This document shows positions 32,707-44,299 of a DNA stretch of 64,000 nt, in pieces. The position numbers and the translations under genes were made by a program. The notes beneath the pieces are model-generated. The model was not told where the DNA came from, made no database searches, and was given only the letters and a program-made list of their open reading frames with translations. How positions within the stretch are numbered: the stretch's first letter is position 1; each line of letters opens with the position of its first letter. The stretch comes from Saussurea involucrata (Eukaryota > Streptophyta > Magnoliopsida > Asterales > Asteraceae): contig CM066315.1 in NCBI GenBank assembly GCA_033807775.1, forward strand, positions 7,940,501 to 8,004,500. The letters run 5' to 3'.

Positions 32707-34789
32707 TGTAACATCTTGATGTTTGGTATAAATATTAAGATGGATTTTATTGATAAATCCATGATTTATTATATGATAGATTAAAATTAGAGTTTAACCC
32801 CGAGTAAGTTATGTTTTGGTTTTAATTGGAATTATAAGTTAAGGGGTAAACTTTATTTTTAATTTAGAAGTTAGAGGGTATATATTGCCAATCCTTAAAA
32901 GTGTGGGGTTTGGTTGGTGATTTTGGTGAAACTCAAATTCCTACACCGCCTCAAATTAATCAAATAGATGAGGTGCCTCAGTTTTGTTATCTGGTTTTGT
33001 GTGTGTGTGTGTGTGTGTTTACACGAAAAGAGAAGAAGAAAACAGAGAAAGAAGAGGAAAAAAAGGTCACGATTTGATAAAATCTTTGGGTAAGAAACCT
33101 AATCCTTCTACTGATTTCTTAAAATTAGAAGGTAATTTATGGTAGAAATTTATCTGTTCGGTTGATTGGGAAGCATAAGAAAGAGCTTAGAAGTAAGCAT
33201 AGCCAAGAACTTCTAAAGGTGAGTTCATTCTCTCAAATTGAAGTTAATAGTTGAAATTAAAGCATGTTATGACATCAAAGTGACTGAATAAAATGGTATG
33301 TCTGTTTGGGAAATTGAAATAATCAGAAATTTGTATGTTAGATGAGTTTTGGGAGTAGAATCGATGAACCTGAACAAAGTCCCGATATTTATCAATACCG
33401 GTACTAGAAAAATACCGTAATTGAGTACCGATAAAACGGGGTGGTACTGGGGAAAAAGGGCGGTACCGGGAAAATAGGATGGTACCGGAATTTGGTGTGA
33501 ATACCGAGAAATCGAGGTGAGTACCGAGAAATTGATGTGAATACCGGTATGTGATTGGGTCCCGGGATTTGAAAATAAGTATCGATAAATTGGAAGCACC
33601 GGGATTATTTGATACAGGTACTTTAAATACTGGGAGTTGGGTAACGAGGTTGGGCCGAAGCCCGGTATGAGATTAGATACCGAAAATTGGGCCGAAGCCC
33701 GCGTGGGTTTAATTACCGGAAATTGGGCCTAAGCCCGGTACACCTTTAAACAGGAACCAAAATTTTATTATGGACTTTAATTCCATTCTGGTAATGAGTT
33801 TAGCGGAACCCCCGTGCTGAGTCGCCGAAGGGGGACATTTGAGAAAGGGATATGATAAATTGTTAATATTCTTAATATTAAGAATATGTTATGAGATGTA
33901 GTGTGTTGTATTTTATACACATACTTTAGTAAGTGTAATGGATCCATAGACACTGTTTTATTTTAACGTGGAATAGGCATAAAGTAATTTGTAATTCCCG
34001 TTGACCTGAAATGTGAAATAGGCATAAAGTAATTTGTAATTCCCATTTCGTAAAGGTGTTATGGAAATTGAGAATATGCATAAAGTAAATTGTAATTCTC
34101 ATTCCATATTGTAGAAATCGAGGAATATGCATAAAGTAAATTGTAATTCCTGATTTCTGAGGGAAGACCAGAGATAGGCATAAAGTAACTTGTAATCTCT
34201 ACTTCCGGACCAAGAAATAGGCATAAAGTAATTTGAAATTTCTTGGATAAGAGCAATAACCTAGAATCTGGGATGATTCTTAGTAGGCTCTTGATTGTGA
34301 CAATATGACTTAATGAAAGTAGGCATATTTATGGGATCGGGTAGGTTCTCGTCTTTGAGGTGAGCACGTGTACGGTAAGATTGCTGAAGGACATGTTTGT
34401 TTATATGTGTTGAATATTTTCAAACTGTTAAATTTTAATTTGATTTGAATGTTCTCACTAGGCGCAAGCCTAATTGTTCAAATTAAATTTTCTTACCAGG
34501 TACAGGCTCAAGTAAGTAATTCGGAATGTGGGACGAGAACTTTTGAGATGTTCAAACTTTCCAGATAAACGGACGATCTAGCTATCTATACGAGTTTTTG
34601 GATGGATGACTAGATAACCCAGTTAATCTAACTGTAGTGACATGATTAGATTAATAGGTTATTTGGATTAGTTGATATTTGTAACAAACCTTCTTAGTTG
34701 ATCCTCTTATTATAAAAGTTTGAAGTTTATTTTGTCATAACTTGTGTTGAATTGAGGTTCAAACTAGCCTTGATTTTTAGGGTGTTACA
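32707..34789 (+). repeat. Solo LTR of the truncated gypsy family, TSD ATACA
   Basis: 2,083 bp with TGTAACATC at the start and GGGTGTTACA at the end, flanked by ATACA (32702-32706, 34790-34794). It shares the end sequences, CAGGTAC segment and 'aatgtgggacgagaac' block with the LTR at 4000-5898 but in plus orientation. It contains a (GT)n run near 33000, a TACCGG-rich block (33390-33740) and a six-hairpin array (33965-34253). Confidence 0.9.
33965..34253 (+). repeat. Array of six hairpins with a conserved loop
   Basis: Six consecutive inverted repeats share the loop (A/T)GGCATAAAGTAATTTGTA or ATGCATAAAGTAAATTGTA while the arms differ: AACG(T)GGAAT, GAAATG-G-AAT, TGGA-TGAGAAT, GAAATC-AGGAAT, GGAAG-AGAGAT and CCAAGAAAT, each followed by its own complement. 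The last stem (CCAAGAAAT/ATTTCTTGG) is perfect. Confidence 0.85.
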
Positions 34790-34794
34790 ATACA

Positions 34795-35463
34795 TTTGTG
34801 AGATAAAAATATCATTAATATATAACATCATGAGAGTTGCATATTCCACAATCACTGAATTGTGATTAGGTTTGTTTATCCCACATTGGTACAAAGAAGG
34901 AAAATTGAAAGTTGAAAGTGTGTATAAGAAAAGAGAAAGACATTTTATAGCAAATCATGTTGTTGGCTCAAATTAGTAAACACTTTTTTTTACAAAATGT
35001 TTTTTTTAATATTGAAATGTGGTTAAGTTTACTTATCCTACATGAGTGAGATAAAAGAAAATTGAAAGTTGAAATTGCATATATGGAATGAAGAAGTCAT
35101 TTTTTGTAGTAAATCATGATGTTAGCTCAGATGAGTCATTACTTTTTAGGCAAAACATTTTCTTTAAATCTTCCCAAAATGTTGAGAGAAGGAAAACCGA
35201 AAGAAGAAAATCAATATAAATCATTCAATCAATATATATATATATATATATATCAAATGAGATGACTTGGTATCATGATTTGACTATTTCTCAAATAATG
35301 AAATGTGGTTAAGTTTGTTTATCCCGAAAGAAGAAAAACTGAAAGTTGAAAGTATATATATAAAAAGAGAAATGTATTCTTTTGTAGCAAATCATATTGT
35401 TGGCTCAAATGATTAGACATTCTTTTTTTACAAAATGTTTTTTTAAATCTTGAAATGTGGTTA

Positions 35464-35528
<65 letters not shown>

Positions 35529-35797
35529 TAAAGGAGAAACAAATAATAATGACTTGACAAGATGAGGTTTGTGTATTGGTGGAAAGATGATAGGTTGGAA
35601 TAAGATGATGGGTACATAAAAGAGTGATGTAATGTTTTGAAATCTATAACCATCGTTGGAATTACAACCAACCAAATGGTAAAAAAAATTTAGTGCAAAA
35701 TAAAAGTGAAACAATGTTGATGACTTGAAATAAGATTGAGTTTCATCAACGCACGTTGATGGGAATATGATACTTTTGAAAAGATGATAGGTATGAC
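34795..35797. repeat. Helitron-like units, right of the solo LTR
   Basis: Three further units ('tcccacattggtacaaagaagg', 'gttggctcaaat'), with a long (TA)n at 35468-35528. No coding sequence. Confidence 0.55.
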
Positions 35798-36689
35798 TGT
35801 TAATGCCAAAAATCGTCCAAAATGATTGACTTAAGGTTGATTGTGGAATTTAACAACTAAAGAAAGGAATCTATCGACAATGCGTACGACGAAAGATAGA
35901 AATGTAAATAAGACAGAGATTCAGGAAAAACCTCAACTAGGAAAAAACCTGCGGACGACCGTGAAGGTGTCGTCGCTGCACTATGATCGCCAAACAGGGG
36001 CGACGTCCTTGGTTACTGGTGTCGATCGTACAGAGGTTACAATTCAAATGAAGAAAACAGACTTTGAAATGTAAAGTATAAGTGTTTGAAATGTAAAAAC
36101 AAGTGTATGTCGTGTGTGAAAACAATGTATAAACTGATGGTCGAGAGCGAAAAGATATGCGTCCAGAGCGGTTCTTCAAGTAAGAGTCTTTCGCTTGTAA
36201 TGTTCTTCCGAGGTTGAATGTTTAGCTGCTGTTATTCTCTGATATTCTCTGATGATTTGGTTCTCTGAAACTGAGGTTCTACTTGATCTTTTATAGCCTT
36301 CGGATGCCTTTATTAGCTCATTGATTGTCAACTGTTATAACGGTCGACAGATGATAACGCTTCATAACTGTTCTTCGTCGGTTACAAGTATTATTGCGTC
36401 GGTTATAGTCGTTGCTCCTTAATGACTTTGACTCCTGCATTAAACACTTTAAACAAACGTAACCGTCATGTTAAACGTTAGCTTGGTCGAGGTCGCGTGG
36501 TAATGTACGTCGGTCGCGTGAGACATGCGATAATATGGTCGAGTGTCGTTTGGAACGCTCGACCTAGGAGGGACGACGAAGGTTTCTATAGTCTTTGTCG
36601 GGACCTTATCTTAATCCAAGATACTGTTTCATAACATGCGTGTTACCTTACCTGGTCGTGGTCGAGACCTGTGAATTTTTGCCCAAACA
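35798..36689 (-). repeat. 3' LTR of the outer Tat-like element
   Basis: 892 bp, TGTTAATGCC...GCCCAAACA on the plus strand, followed by the polypurine tract (minus TTTTGGGGGCAAAC at 36690-36703). A TATA-like TATAAAAG lies on the minus strand at about 36295-36288. It differs from the 5' LTR by a roughly 9-bp deletion near 35923 and scattered substitutions. Confidence 0.9.
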
Positions 36690-36978
36690 GTTTGCCCCCA
36701 AAATTTGAAAGTAGAATGTCAAATTTGAATTTCGAATTTTGCTTGTCGGGTGCTAAGGATCATAAAACTTGGAAAACCGGTTCAGTTGCTTTTGAAATCG
36801 AAATGGTTCAATTCTAACCGAACGAGAAGTCGAAAAGGGTAAAAGGATTGTGACATCATGCTGACGCGCGATCATGTATGACAGCTGTATACGCCAGGTG
36901 TCGATAATCCGGGTAGTCATTCGAAGAGACAGGGGCGCGTGTCGATCATCGAAAGGTCCGATCTGACACAATCTTTTC

Positions 36979-36987
36979 CATAAATAG
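36979..36987 (+). promoter_or_regulatory. TATA-like box of the antisense gene
   Basis: CATAAATAG, 238 bp upstream of the antisense ATG. The same string occurs on the minus strand at 44211-44203 upstream of the antisense gene of the nested copy. Conservation in both copies makes a dedicated antisense promoter plausible. Confidence 0.55.
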
Positions 36988-39018
36988 TAACCCTCGACGG
37001 ATCACTTCTTTTTATGTTTTCATAGATATTTGCAAGAGATCTTCCTTGTTCTCCATAGCGATTTCGTTTCCTTACCTGCAAGAATTTTCGAGGATTTACA
37101 GGGCTTATATAAGGTTCGATTTCCCAATCTTTGTATGCGTCGAAAGTCAATAGCTAGAAAACCTAGGAAGAATTGGGACATCCAAGGATTTTCAAAGTTA
37201 AAGATTTGGTTAACTGGATTAGAGATGTCGACGGAGCCAAAGAGTATTATCCAGGATGAGGACGCTTTGGATAGCTTTAGACTTTTGGCGAAAATCCCTG
37301 CAGAGATTTCTGTGAGCAAGGCTGGTAATATTCGACCGGAGATGTGTCCTGAGGGATATGTCGTGATATACGAATATCCTTTCAAGATAGGCTTCGAGTG
37401 GCCTTACTCTCCTCTGGCGAAGTCTTTTATGTGTGAGTTTGATCTTCCGCCGGGACAATTGATGCCCCAATTTTGGAGAGTGATCCTAGTCATTGAGCGA
37501 CTTACCTCACATTGGGAGTCGCCGATGAATGTAAAAGATCTCTTGACTGCCTACCAGGTCAAGAGTGACAAATACCGTCGTTACAGTCTCTTTTCGAGAT
37601 ATAAGGGGGATCGTACTTTGGTTCAACATTCTGCAGCCAATGATCGAGGGTGGAAAGCTAAGTACGTCTTTGTGCGGGTATCGACGTTGGATGATGATAG
37701 TAATTGGATCAGGTCTGGGTGGAATATGGCAGGTAAATTTTTTAATCATAGTCAAGCATTTTTATCTGTTGTTTTATTTTCCAACTAACTTTCCCCCTTT
37801 ATGCTTTCAGATATCAACTTTGACAGTGTGAAGCCCAACGAAGACTTGGAGACCAAGATTGAAAAATTCTTGGAATATAGCGTTGAGGAGCGATCATACG
37901 TCACACGTCAATTGATAGATGAAACTGATGACGATGAAATCTTCTTGAGCGATCGTGTATAAGTGGGTCAAAGAGAAAGAAAGAGAGAGGAAAAGGAGAA
38001 GGAAGAGAAAGAGAAAGAGAAAGAAGGAGAAGGAGAAGGAAGAAAGCATCGGAAAGACGGAGAGGATGACAAGAGAGGCAGAGGCAGAGTATACTGGTGA
38101 GTATTCCTCGTCTTGTCCCAGATTTCTTCATTTCTTCTCTTAGTTGCTTTCTTTTTATTATGTAGAAAAACCCCAACAAGGACGCGCACAAGAATCCCAA
38201 CAGTCGCTTCCAAATATGTCGCGTTTGATATCTAAGAGGGCGGCTCAGGCTGAGTTGGCTCGTCAGGCGAAGAAGGCAAGACAATAGGCCTTAGCGACTG
38301 AATCAGGAGTTGTTAAGAGAGCAGAGGTTCCGACACTTGGATCGGGAGTCTTGAAGAGGACGAGGACGTCCATCAGGAAGGAGTCATCCTCGAAGACGGT
38401 TGACTCCTCGGAAATTGCGTCGGTGAAGAAGGCAAAGACCTCGACCATGGCTCTCGAGAAGACACCCGACGTTGTCGAGGTAACATTTGTTGATCCTGAT
38501 CGCCTGACGAAGCCGTCAGAGGTGACGCATGTTGATACTGCGCACCTAGCGAAATCGAAGAAATCTCCAGCCGTTAAGTCGGGTCCTACATCGACCGCCA
38601 AGGGCAAGGACGCACGGACGGGAGATGAAACGTCGATGAATTTTACTCTCCCGGCAGATTTCATGATGAATAACGTCCTAGACGGGACGATTTTATTCCC
38701 CCACTTGGATAAATTCCGGCTCCCTGCTTTTAAGGAACGTTTTAGTGGGGTTTCCATGGATGTTGCGGCGTCTCACGTAGCCGACTTAGCTTTTATGGTA
38801 AGTCTATCTTTCAAGACTTTGTTGTCATTGTCGTTGTTATTGTCGTTGTCGTTGTCTAACGTGTTTCACGCCTTTTTTAGACATTTCAATCTTCGCTATC
38901 TTTGCAAGCCGAGGCGGTGAAAATGGAGGGCCTGCTGGCTTCTGCCATTAAGAGGGAGGAGGCGACATTGGTGAGGGAGGAGGCGACATTGGTGAGGGAG
39001 AAGTCTGCCTTGGAACGT

Positions 39019-39883
39019 TGTTTGGGCAAAAAATCACAGGTCACGACGACGACCAAAAGAGATAATACGCACGTCGCAGGTAACATCTTGTATTAAGATA
39101 AGGTCCCGTCGAAGGCCATAAAAACCCCTGTCATCCTCGGAAAAAGGTAAGTCGAGACATCCTAGCGACGCTCGACCATAATGTCGTACGTCTCGCCCGA
39201 CCGACGTATAAGGACTTACTACCTTATTCAGGCTAACGTTCACTTAACCGTTATGTTTAAGTGTTTAATGCAGGAGTCCAAGTAATTAAGGAGCAACGGT
39301 CATAACCGACACAGTCATTAACGACCGGCGACCATAACGAACGAAGACCATTACTCCGGCGACCGTTTCCAGCCGTTGCAGCCTTTAATGAAGCATTCAT
39401 GAAGATATTTAATGACGCGGAGACTATAAATATCAGACTAAAACTCCATTTCAAGGGACCTGCGCACAATCGAATCACAGAACTCTTTACAGCAAATTAT
39501 AGAAGTACTTTGAGGAATCAGCTCTCGACGCACGACATTCACTCACGACACTTTGTATTCACACACGACGCACACTGTTTTATACACGAAAACACTTGTA
39601 CTTTACATTTCGGAGCACTTTTCTTTATTTGTATTGTAACCATTGTACGATCGACCCCAGCACCAAAGGACGTCGCCCCTGATTGGCGATCATAGTATAG
39701 CGATGACACCCACTGTCGTCCGCAGGTTTTTTTCCTCAGTTTGAGGTTTTTCCTGCGTCATCAAATCCCTTGTCTCGATTATTTTTTCCTTTCGTCGCAC
39801 GCTTTGTTGAGTGATTCCTTTCTTTAGTTGTTTCGTCCACATCAACCTTAAGTTGTACTTAGGTGCGATTTTTGGCATTAACA
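39019..39883 (+). repeat. 5' LTR of nested Tat-like copy
   Basis: TGTTTGGGCAAA...GGCATTAACA, 865 bp. TATAAATA at 39425-39432 is the likely promoter. Next to it lies the primer site. Confidence 0.9.
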
Positions 39884-39906
39884 GTTTGGCGCCATCCGTG
39901 GGACGT
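39884..39906 (+). promoter_or_regulatory. Primer binding site of nested copy
   Basis: GTTTGGCGCCATCCGTGGGA follows the LTR directly. TTTGGCGCC-type sites are typical of Tat/Athila-like plant elements. The outer element has the same site at 56749-56771 on the minus strand. Confidence 0.8.
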
Positions 39907-39984
39907 CATCTAGAGAAAATCCTCGGCGAACGTGCGTTTTACTAATATTTTCTTGGAGTTTCTTCTGTTTTCTATTGCAGGAAA

Positions 39985-41636
39985 ATGGCAATTCCAGGAA
40001 ACCTAGATCAAGCTATGGCTCAGATGCATCTAGAGCTCGAAGTCGCTAGAAATCAAATTAATGCCATGGCGGAGCAAAATCGAAGAGCAGCGGAGGAAAT
40101 TGCACGGTTAAGGAATCCTTTTGGGCCACAAAGCGGTCCTATGCCATTTGTGCAAATTCCAGGGCAGGGGGCATCCAACCAGAATGGTCCCCGACCATTT
40201 ATTCAAAATCCAATTCCTGGACCAGGTCCCTCTGCGCAGAATCAGCACCCAGGTCCGTTCATGCAGAATCAACAACCAGGTCCGTTCGTCCCAAATCCTC
40301 AGCCTGGACCTATTCCTCCTTAGCATTTGCGACCACCCTTGCATAATGGATCGCAGCCATTCCATGGTGGGTCGCAATCTTTTCAGTATGGGTCGCAGCC
40401 TTTTCAGCAAGGTCCGCAACCGTATTCGGTTCCAATCAATGGAGATGCCAATGGGTCATCATTTGGCAATGGCAACAATCCTGGCGTCGGTCCGCAGTCA
40501 GACGCAAGTCCCGACCTTGATGATTCTGTCGCGCGACGATTGAAAATGTTGGAAGAGCAGAGCGAGCGTGTCCTTTCTTTGCTAGCCAAATTACCAGGGG
40601 AAGCCGTACCCGTAGATGTCGAGCCGCGGTCTGGGTATCAGGCGTCGCCTTTCATTGATAAGATCGCGACAGTCGAAGTTCCAAAGAAATGCAACATCCC
40701 TGCCTTTACGCCCAAATATTCAGGTGTGACTGATCCAACAGAGCACGTCGCGAAGTATATAAGCAGCTTATGTGGACAATTTCGATTCCCCACATGTATC
40801 AAGAAGTCTGTATGTATAAAAGTTTTGGTGCGACGCTCACTGGTCCTGCCCTCCAGTGGTTGATTAACCTCAAACCCAAGTCTATCGGGTCGTTCGCAGA
40901 GTTGGTCAATCAATTCTCTCAGCAATTCGCCAGCAGTCGCAAGATGGAGAAACAAACCAGTGACCTGTATTACATCGTGCAAAAAGCTAATGAATCTATT
41001 CGAAGCTATTTTAACAGGTTCAACGCCGAAATGATTAGCATTCGGAATTGCGACATCAAGACGGCGATCGAAGCTTATAAGCGAGGTCTGGACGATAGCT
41101 CATGTTTATACACCGACCTGACCAAGTATCCTCCGGAGAATTTCGAAGACGTCCGAGCCCGAACCTTGGCGTATATGAGGGTCGAGGACGATGCTGCTTT
41201 CCATCGTAAGCATACCGACGACAAAAGGTCGCTAGGCGTGAAGAAGCCCGAGTTCGAGACGAAGGCTGTTTCCAGAGTCGAACCCGTGCGACAAATCTCA
41301 AATGTCAGGTTCAAGACGAAAGCAGAGGCCAAGACCGCGGCTAAATTTCCTTAATATCCCAAGATATCCTCTTATGGGTTCAAGGGATCAGCTAAAGATT
41401 TGGTCTAAGCGCTGAAGACTGCCAAAGCAACCATCCGTTGGCCGGCGAAGTCCAATCTGGACGACGCTAAGAAAGATAAATCAAAATGGTGCGACTTTCA
41501 CATCGATCATGGTCATGCGACGGAAGATTGCATAGCCCTCAAAAGAGAGTTAGCTTATCATGACCAGAAGGGCAATCTAAAAGATATCATCAGTGATGTC
41601 GATCGTCGACCACCAAGTCCGAAGCATTCAAAAGTC
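39985..41636 (+). pseudogene. Degenerate gag of nested copy
   Basis: Starts MAIPGNLDQAMAQMHLELEV with an N-terminal coiled coil and a Pro/Gln/Gly-rich segment of QPGP/QPF repeats. The Retrotrans_gag core follows (LTGPALQWLINLKPKSIGSF, then RKMEKQTSDLYYIVQ). Defects seen: TAG at 40321, a 2-base insertion near 40757 (AAGTATATAAG) that changes frame, and TAA at about 41354 and about 41406. A terminal WCDFHIDHGHATEDC zinc-knuckle-like piece ends before any protease. Its homologue in the outer element is better preserved. Confidence 0.85.
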
Positions 41637-42477
41637 ATCAACTGAAAGCACGATCATTCAACAAGTTTGTGTCCCTTTTTTCAAACAGCAAAAATTCGCT
41701 CGATCACGCGACATGTATATTGTGGCGACTTGTGACGTCATCGTCTCAAAGTCACCACAAGGGGGCAAGATGATATGATATATCTAAAGTCACCTCAGCA
41801 GAAGAATCAAAAACTTACAAAAAAAAATTCAGAGCACTCGACAAGAAGGTACGTCTCCTAAACCCTTCTCCATTTTTTACATACGATTATTCATTACGAC
41901 GATTACTGACTTAAGCATCGGAGGGTCGTTGGTGAACCAACGACCAACCCTCGACATCGTTTTATTGCAGAAACGCACGACAAAGACACCCGACATAAGC
42001 GATCAAACCTATGGCTTGACTATTTTTATCACATGGGCATACGACCCAAGTCCTAACATACGACGAGATAATTATTTAGGTCACATGACCGCATATTCTG
42101 AGTTTCTGAACTTAGAAAAATTCTTCGTACTTGGAATAAATGCCCTAGCCGCAGGTATTTATTTTGATGCCTTCGTCGCATGTACAATTTGTATACCAAC
42201 GAACGTTTTAATCGCGTCTTTTTACTTGCGATCTTATTATCATATTACGATAGATGCCTTGGTCGCGTGTATTTATGACTTCAGTTGCGGGATAGCATAA
42301 AAATATAATCTTACAATATATGTTTCAGTCGCACGATTTGATCACAAGTAAACATCTCAATCGCATGATTCTTGAGTCAAGCACATAAGTAGTGAAATAT
42401 TTTGTTCAAACAAGTGCATAAAAATTCATCAAACAAATTAATCACTAACGGCCGCAAAATCCAAGACAAATAATTGT
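41637..42477. other. Spacer between gag and antisense gene (nested copy)
   Basis: No reliable ORF. A perfect 10-bp inverted repeat GGTCGTTGGT-GA-ACCAACGACC at 41924-41945 is matched by an imperfect one in the outer copy (54083-54105). The two transcription units converge here. Confidence 0.6.
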
Positions 42478-44010
42478 TTAAACTTGGCTAGGAGCTACAA
42501 TCACGTCCTTACATGACGCTTCATCCTGAGTGTCATCCACTACTCTTTCATCCACCGCCTTCTCTTCAATCGCCTTTTCTTCAACCACTTTCCCCCCAGC
42601 CATTTTCTCTTCCTTCTCGTCATCCGAATCGAGATCCCTCTCAGTACCAACAACCTTCAAATATGTATCGAGCTCCTCCGACGACGCGTCAAGGGGACTC
42701 TTTCCCCGCAGGTGACGCCTCATAATCGCTGCTCTAGCAGTCAAGCGAGCAAAAGAAAAATCGTCTTACTTGTATCCCTACAAGCTTGCATCTCCTCCTC
42801 TAAACTCTCTACCCTAGACTTATAATCCTCAGCTTCTTTCAAGAGCGCGGCGAGAGACGCCTTCATCTTTTCGATTTCTTCCTTTTGCCTTGCAGTCAGA
42901 GAAGAAGATTGGGCTAAGCGACGACTAAGATCGTCCTTTGCACTGTGGACAACTTCTAGATGTTTCAGAGCATCATCAAGTCGCTTCGATAAAACCTCCT
43001 CACGATCCGCAGAAGCCTTCGCCTTATCCAACGCCGCTTTTTCCCTTTCCTGCGTACCAACCACAAGATCCTTCATTTTCTTGGTCTCATTTCTCAAAGC
43101 CAAAGTAGCCTGAAGCGCCTGCAGAACAACAAATGAACATTATAAACACCGACAACGACAACGACACCGACGCCGACGCCGACAACGACAACGACATCGA
43201 CACCGACAAAGACAAAGACAAAGACAACGACAATAACACCGACACCGATATCGTGACGACGATAAAATTAAGTCTTGAAAAAAAAAGACTTACCATGAAT
43301 GCCAACCCGGCTATATGGGACCCCGTCTCCTCGATAGGAAATCCCTCAAAACGCTCCATGAAAGATGGGAGTAGGAATTTCTCCAGATGAGGGAACATGC
43401 TCGTCCCGTCTAGGACATTGCCTGCCATGAAGTCCGACGGTAACGTAAAGTTAACCGTCGTGACCTTACCTCGCCCTTCGATTTATCCTCTCCCTTGTCG
43501 GCCGGCGAAGAATTCGATGTGGTAAGAGGTGAATCCACCGTTTCCACCGGAGGCGCATAACTAATGGGCGCTACAGCAATCGCCTTCTGAGACGAAGCAA
43601 TTACTGTCTTCTTTGGCGTGCCAACCCTCGACGAGTCGTCCACTTCCACAGACGATTCCCTCGATATCTCCATCCCCGGTTTCGTTGGAACTTCAGAAAT
43701 CCCAGACAAAAGCCTTAGTCTTTTCTCTCTACCTTTGCGAGCTAGCTCAAGCTCAACAGCTCGTCTAGCAGAAGCAGACGGTACATGCGGACAAGATTCT
43801 CCTAAAAAGACGCAAGGAAGAAACATTAGAAGGCATGGAAGGAAAAGAGTTAGGTCGAGAAAAGGACAACACGAAAAATCCCTCGGGACAATCCTTAGGA
43901 CGAACAGTCCCTGGATTCGTCAGCTCTACTTCTGTAGGAATCTTCGCCAGACGCCTAAAGTCGTCTAAATCTCTCTGACTAACGATAGAACTCTCTGGAT
44001 CGGTCGACAT
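42478..44010 (-). pseudogene. Antisense gene of nested copy, degraded
   Basis: Starts at 44010 (MSTDPESSIVSQRDLDDFRR) with RLAKIPTEV and RPKDCPEGFFV, matching the first part of the Transposase_28 domain; the central part (the ANDRGWKAKY region) is deleted. Then come a basic segment (43800-43470), NVLDGTSMFPHLEKFLLPSF (43420-43290), an intron with a (GACAAC)n-type microsatellite (about 43133-43260), a coiled coil (43103-42780), and after a frame slip LTARAAIMRRHLRGKSP with an acidic DSDDEKEEK tail. Collinear with the outer antisense gene, including intron positions. Confidence 0.75.
43133..43260. repeat. Hexanucleotide-type microsatellite in antisense-gene intron
   Basis: Degenerate (GACAAC/GACACC/GACGCC)n. 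The same intron of the outer copy (38818-38866) has the complementary TTGTCGTTG pattern, so the repeat is ancestral to both. Confidence 0.75.
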
Positions 44011-44202
44011 TTCCTACCAGGGGAAGAAAGCACTGAAAGGTGAAGAGAAGGAACAATGCGTTATATAAACGCCCTAAAACCCAAGATAATCTCCGTTAAA
44101 TCAAAGAGATTCAGAAGAAAAATAGCAAGAAGATCAGAGCAGAATTTCTCTCCAAAATAAACTCAGCAAAAGCGTAAGAAAGGAAAGGATTTATCTCGAT
44201 CT

Positions 44203-44211
44203 CTATTTATG
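44203..44211 (-). promoter_or_regulatory. TATA-like box of nested antisense gene
   Basis: CATAAATAG on the minus strand, 193 bp upstream of the ATG at 44010. It is the counterpart of 36979-36987. Confidence 0.5.
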
Positions 44212-44299
44212 CATCGGATCGTGTCCATCAGCAAACAACACGCGTCCCCGTCCTTTCACATGCCCACCCAGATCATCGACACATGGCAGTGACAACTGA

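Larger units (their letters stand above)
28590..35797 (+). repeat. Cluster of Helitron-like 5' units
   Basis: Eight to ten degenerate units, each starting with 'tcaatatatatatt' plus 'aaaggagaaaccac' and running through 'tgacttg-cat-atgag', 'aaatgtggttaagttt' and 'tcccacattggtggaaag' to 'gttggctcaaatgag'. Clear starts lie near 28598, 29020, 30470, 30980, 31505, 32420, 35222 and 35510. The only 3' terminus lies beyond the nested block at 57840. TA and CA microsatellites mark many unit starts. Two solo LTRs interrupt it. Confidence 0.6.

Noticed and set aside
37955..38143. Separate Lys/Arg/Glu-repeat ORF
   Set aside because: Best explained as the purine-rich 3' part of exon 2 of the antisense gene after a frame slip, not an independent gene.
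39399..39695. ORF in the nested LTR (also 46395-46775)
   Set aside because: Within the LTR downstream of its TATA box; the length differs between the LTRs, and no domain is recognisable.
43133..43390. Asn/Asp/Thr-repeat plus ORF
   Set aside because: Microsatellite in an intron of the antisense gene; the outer copy has the same repeat type without the frame.
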